A DNA stretch of 64,000 nt, taken from Acidovorax sp. FJL06. Lineage in GTDB: Bacteria; Pseudomonadota; Gammaproteobacteria; Burkholderiales; Burkholderiaceae_C. The stretch is taken from positions 1 to 64,000 of the forward strand of contig NZ_QAJR01000025.1 in assembly GCF_003852545.1 (NCBI RefSeq), given 5' to 3'. The notes beneath the pieces were generated by a model. It made no database searches. It was not told where the DNA came from and was given only the letters and a program-made list of their open reading frames with translations. Positions 62,463-64,000 of the stretch are shown piece by piece. Made by a program: the position numbers and the translations under genes. Positions within the stretch are counted from its first letter, which is position 1, and every line of letters starts with the position of its first letter.

Positions 62463-64000
62463 CCACCAGCAAGGACGTGTTTGCCAAGCGCAAGGAAGGA
62501 GCCATCGACGAGGCGTACCAGTTGGCGCTGCAGTTGATGGCTTCGCCCGAGGTGGACGAATGGGACCGCAAGGCGCTGGGATGGTGCCTGGTAGACCTCA
62601 TCAAACGTGACGCGCAGGCAGGGCACCCTGAGAACCTGGAACATTACCGGCGCCAGTTGGAGGGCCTCCAAGTGGCTGCCGACGATGAGGTGTTACAGAA
62701 GGGGATCCGCAACGCACTGCTGTTGTGCAGCCCAAATGGTCAGTTGATCAAGCAGGCCTCGACCCTGAGCAAACAGGGGCAGCATGCGCAAGCGGTGACC
62801 CTGTATCGGCAGGCAGGCAGGCTCGGCCCGCTCGAATCACAGGTCCAGACCAATCTGGGATGGGATCTGTATCGTCACGCCAAGCAGTTGCTGGACACCG
62901 AAGCGGTCGATTTCAGTGCCATCAGGCGCAACCTGCATGACTACCTCAAGCTGGACGTGGAGAAGCCTTCGCTGCTGCACACCTGCTTCCTTCAACTGGC
63001 GGCGAAATTAGCCAGCCAGGAAAGGCTGAACCTTCTGAAGTTCTTGCCGTTGTGGGACCTACAGCACCTGCGGGCCGACGATTACCAGCGCCAACGTGCA
63101 GAGGACGGCAAGGAGTACCCGTCCTTGGCAGAGAAAGTCATTCAGCAGGCCGGCAAGGAAGCCGCAGCGTCTGGAGACGCCCAGGACCTGAACTACATCC
63201 TGCCCTACCTCGATGCGGCCATCGAGCGGTTCCCGGACAACGTCTGGTTGAAGTTAGACAAGGCCAAGGGACTCCTGGGCCTGGGTCGGCATGACGATGC
63301 GCTGGCTTTCGGTATGGCGGTCACCAAGGCCAAAGCCAACGAATACTGGGCCTGGGAGTTGTTGGGCGACATCGTGGCCCTCACCGACCCCGCCGCTGCG
63401 CTGGGCTGCTATTGCAAGGCCTTGTGCTGTCCTGCCGACGACAAGTTCACAGGGAAAGTCCGACTCAAGCTCGCGCAATCCATGATCGAGACGCATGACT
63501 TTCCAGCAGCTAAGTTGGAGGTCGAGACGGTCTTGCGCCAGAAGGAGAGGGAGGGACAACGGGTTCCCGAAGCCGCTGAACGGATCGCTTCGCAGCCGTG
63601 GTTTGCATCCACGCTTGCCAACGCATCCAATGCCGATTACTACAGGGAGCATGCAGGCGCAGCCGAAACACTATTGCTGAGCCAGTTGCCTTGGATCGAG
63701 GCCAACCTCGGCGACCGCTTTGTTATCCCGGGCATGGAAAACAAACCCAAGCGCAAGATTTTTATCAAGACGCAGTCTGATCCGCTGGAAGCCAGCATCC
63801 CCGAATGGAAATTAGGTCACAAGGCCATGGCGATCGGCGATGGCCTGCAGGTTAAGGGAGAGTTCAACGAGAAAAAGCGGTTCCAGATCTATGCGCTGGA
63901 GGCCCGGCCCATCCAAGCCAGATGGGATATCTTTCCCAGGAGGGTCGGCGTTGTCTATCAAGTGAATAAGGAAAGGCAGGTCCTGCACTTCATCGTCGAC
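62459..64000 (+). CDS. TPR-repeat protein, partial at window edge
   Basis: At least 514 aa, still open at 64000. The N-terminal 400 residues are helical with TPR-like repeats (STLSKQGQHAQAVTLYRQAGRLGP, LDKAKGLLGLGRHDDALAFG, YWAWELLGDIVALTDPAAALGCYCKAL). The visible C-terminal part (about 440-514) is beta-rich with GDGLQVKGEFNEKKRFQIYALEARP and could be an OB-like fold. It is coupled to the helicase by an ATGA overlap, so the two probably work as one system. No enzyme motif is seen so far. Confidence 0.75.
   Translation, partial: MTTSKDVFAKRKEGAIDEAYQLALQLMASPEVDEWDRKALGWCLVDLIKRDAQAGHPENLEHYRRQLEGLQVAADDEVLQKGIRNALLLCSPNGQLIKQASTLSKQGQHAQAVTLYRQAGRLGPLESQVQTNLGWDLYRHAKQLLDTEAVDFSAIRRNLHDYLKLDVEKPSLLHTCFLQLAAKLASQERLNLLKFLPLWDLQHLRADDYQRQRAEDGKEYPSLAEKVIQQAGKEAAASGDAQDLNYILPYLDAAIERFPDNVWLKLDKAKGLLGLGRHDDALAFGMAVTKAKANEYWAWELLGDIVALTDPAAALGCYCKALCCPADDKFTGKVRLKLAQSMIETHDFPAAKLEVETVLRQKEREGQRVPEAAERIASQPWFASTLANASNADYYREHAGAAETLLLSQLPWIEANLGDRFVIPGMENKPKRKIFIKTQSDPLEASIPEWKLGHKAMAIGDGLQVKGEFNEKKRFQIYALEARPIQARWDIFPRRVGVVYQVNKERQVLHFIVD

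Noticed and set aside
37390-64000. CRISPR array
   Set aside because: No regularly spaced direct repeats were seen. The Cas4-like part of the DUF2779 protein alone is not evidence for CRISPR.

Overview
The window looks like a high-GC chromosome segment from a betaproteobacterium of the Comamonadaceae, most like Acidovorax. This is judged from protein character, gene order and a dispersed GATAGCTG-type intergenic repeat; no search was run. It splits at about 37.2 kb into a housekeeping left half and an integrase-headed genomic island that runs past the right edge.

Left half (1-37.1 kb): an RsuA-type pseudouridine synthase, a secreted beta-propeller protein, a polysaccharide deacetylase, a sterol-desaturase-family protein, an EI24 membrane protein and a CinA-like domain protein lead into the nitrogen-control cluster glnA, a small secreted protein, ntrB and ntrC. 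A sigma54 promoter and two NtrC-type sites sit upstream of glnA. Then follow xth, folA, a DUF4337 protein and thyA on the minus strand; a small patch of accessory genes (a secreted hypothetical, a SUKH-like protein, a GNAT acetyltransferase); an FAD-linked oxidase; membrane proteins (DUF2069, YihY, DUF962, DUF418); an alpha/beta hydrolase with MetY; a CBS protein; a PAS-GAF-GGDEF-EAL protein; aroC; a lipoprotein 5'-nucleotidase; an EamA exporter; nrdR-glyA; a lytic transglycosylase; and a large DUF349 protein. The 1.1 kb gap at 33.05-34.16 kb holds two candidate structured RNAs, one possibly 6S RNA.

Right half (37.2-64 kb): a tyrosine integrase is followed by a 737-aa protein with a C-terminal nuclease-like motif, an IS3 fragment and a pair of identical 22-bp palindromes. 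A long minus-strand array of seven genes comes next: two-module AAA ATPase, zinc-ribbon protein, Cas4-like/DEDD exonuclease (DUF2779), WYL regulator, DUF6361 protein, two-motif PLD-like protein, and a large DEFQ-box SF2 helicase. The last three overlap and form the best candidate for an anti-phage system. A PD-(D/E)XK-like protein and a 5'-truncated NUC1 nuclease follow. Then comes an integrative-element recombination module (glycine-zipper protein, DUF932, YqaJ exonuclease, metal-binding or RDF-like protein), three of whose genes are each preceded by a terminator-like hairpin. After a broken IS3 orfA, the window closes with a translationally coupled pair: a RecD-like helicase with a HEPN/DUF4145-like N-terminus and a TPR protein cut by the window edge.

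The island therefore looks like a layered defence island built on an integrative-element scaffold, with several IS and duplication scars. Functions in the island are inferred from motifs and gene neighbourhood only.
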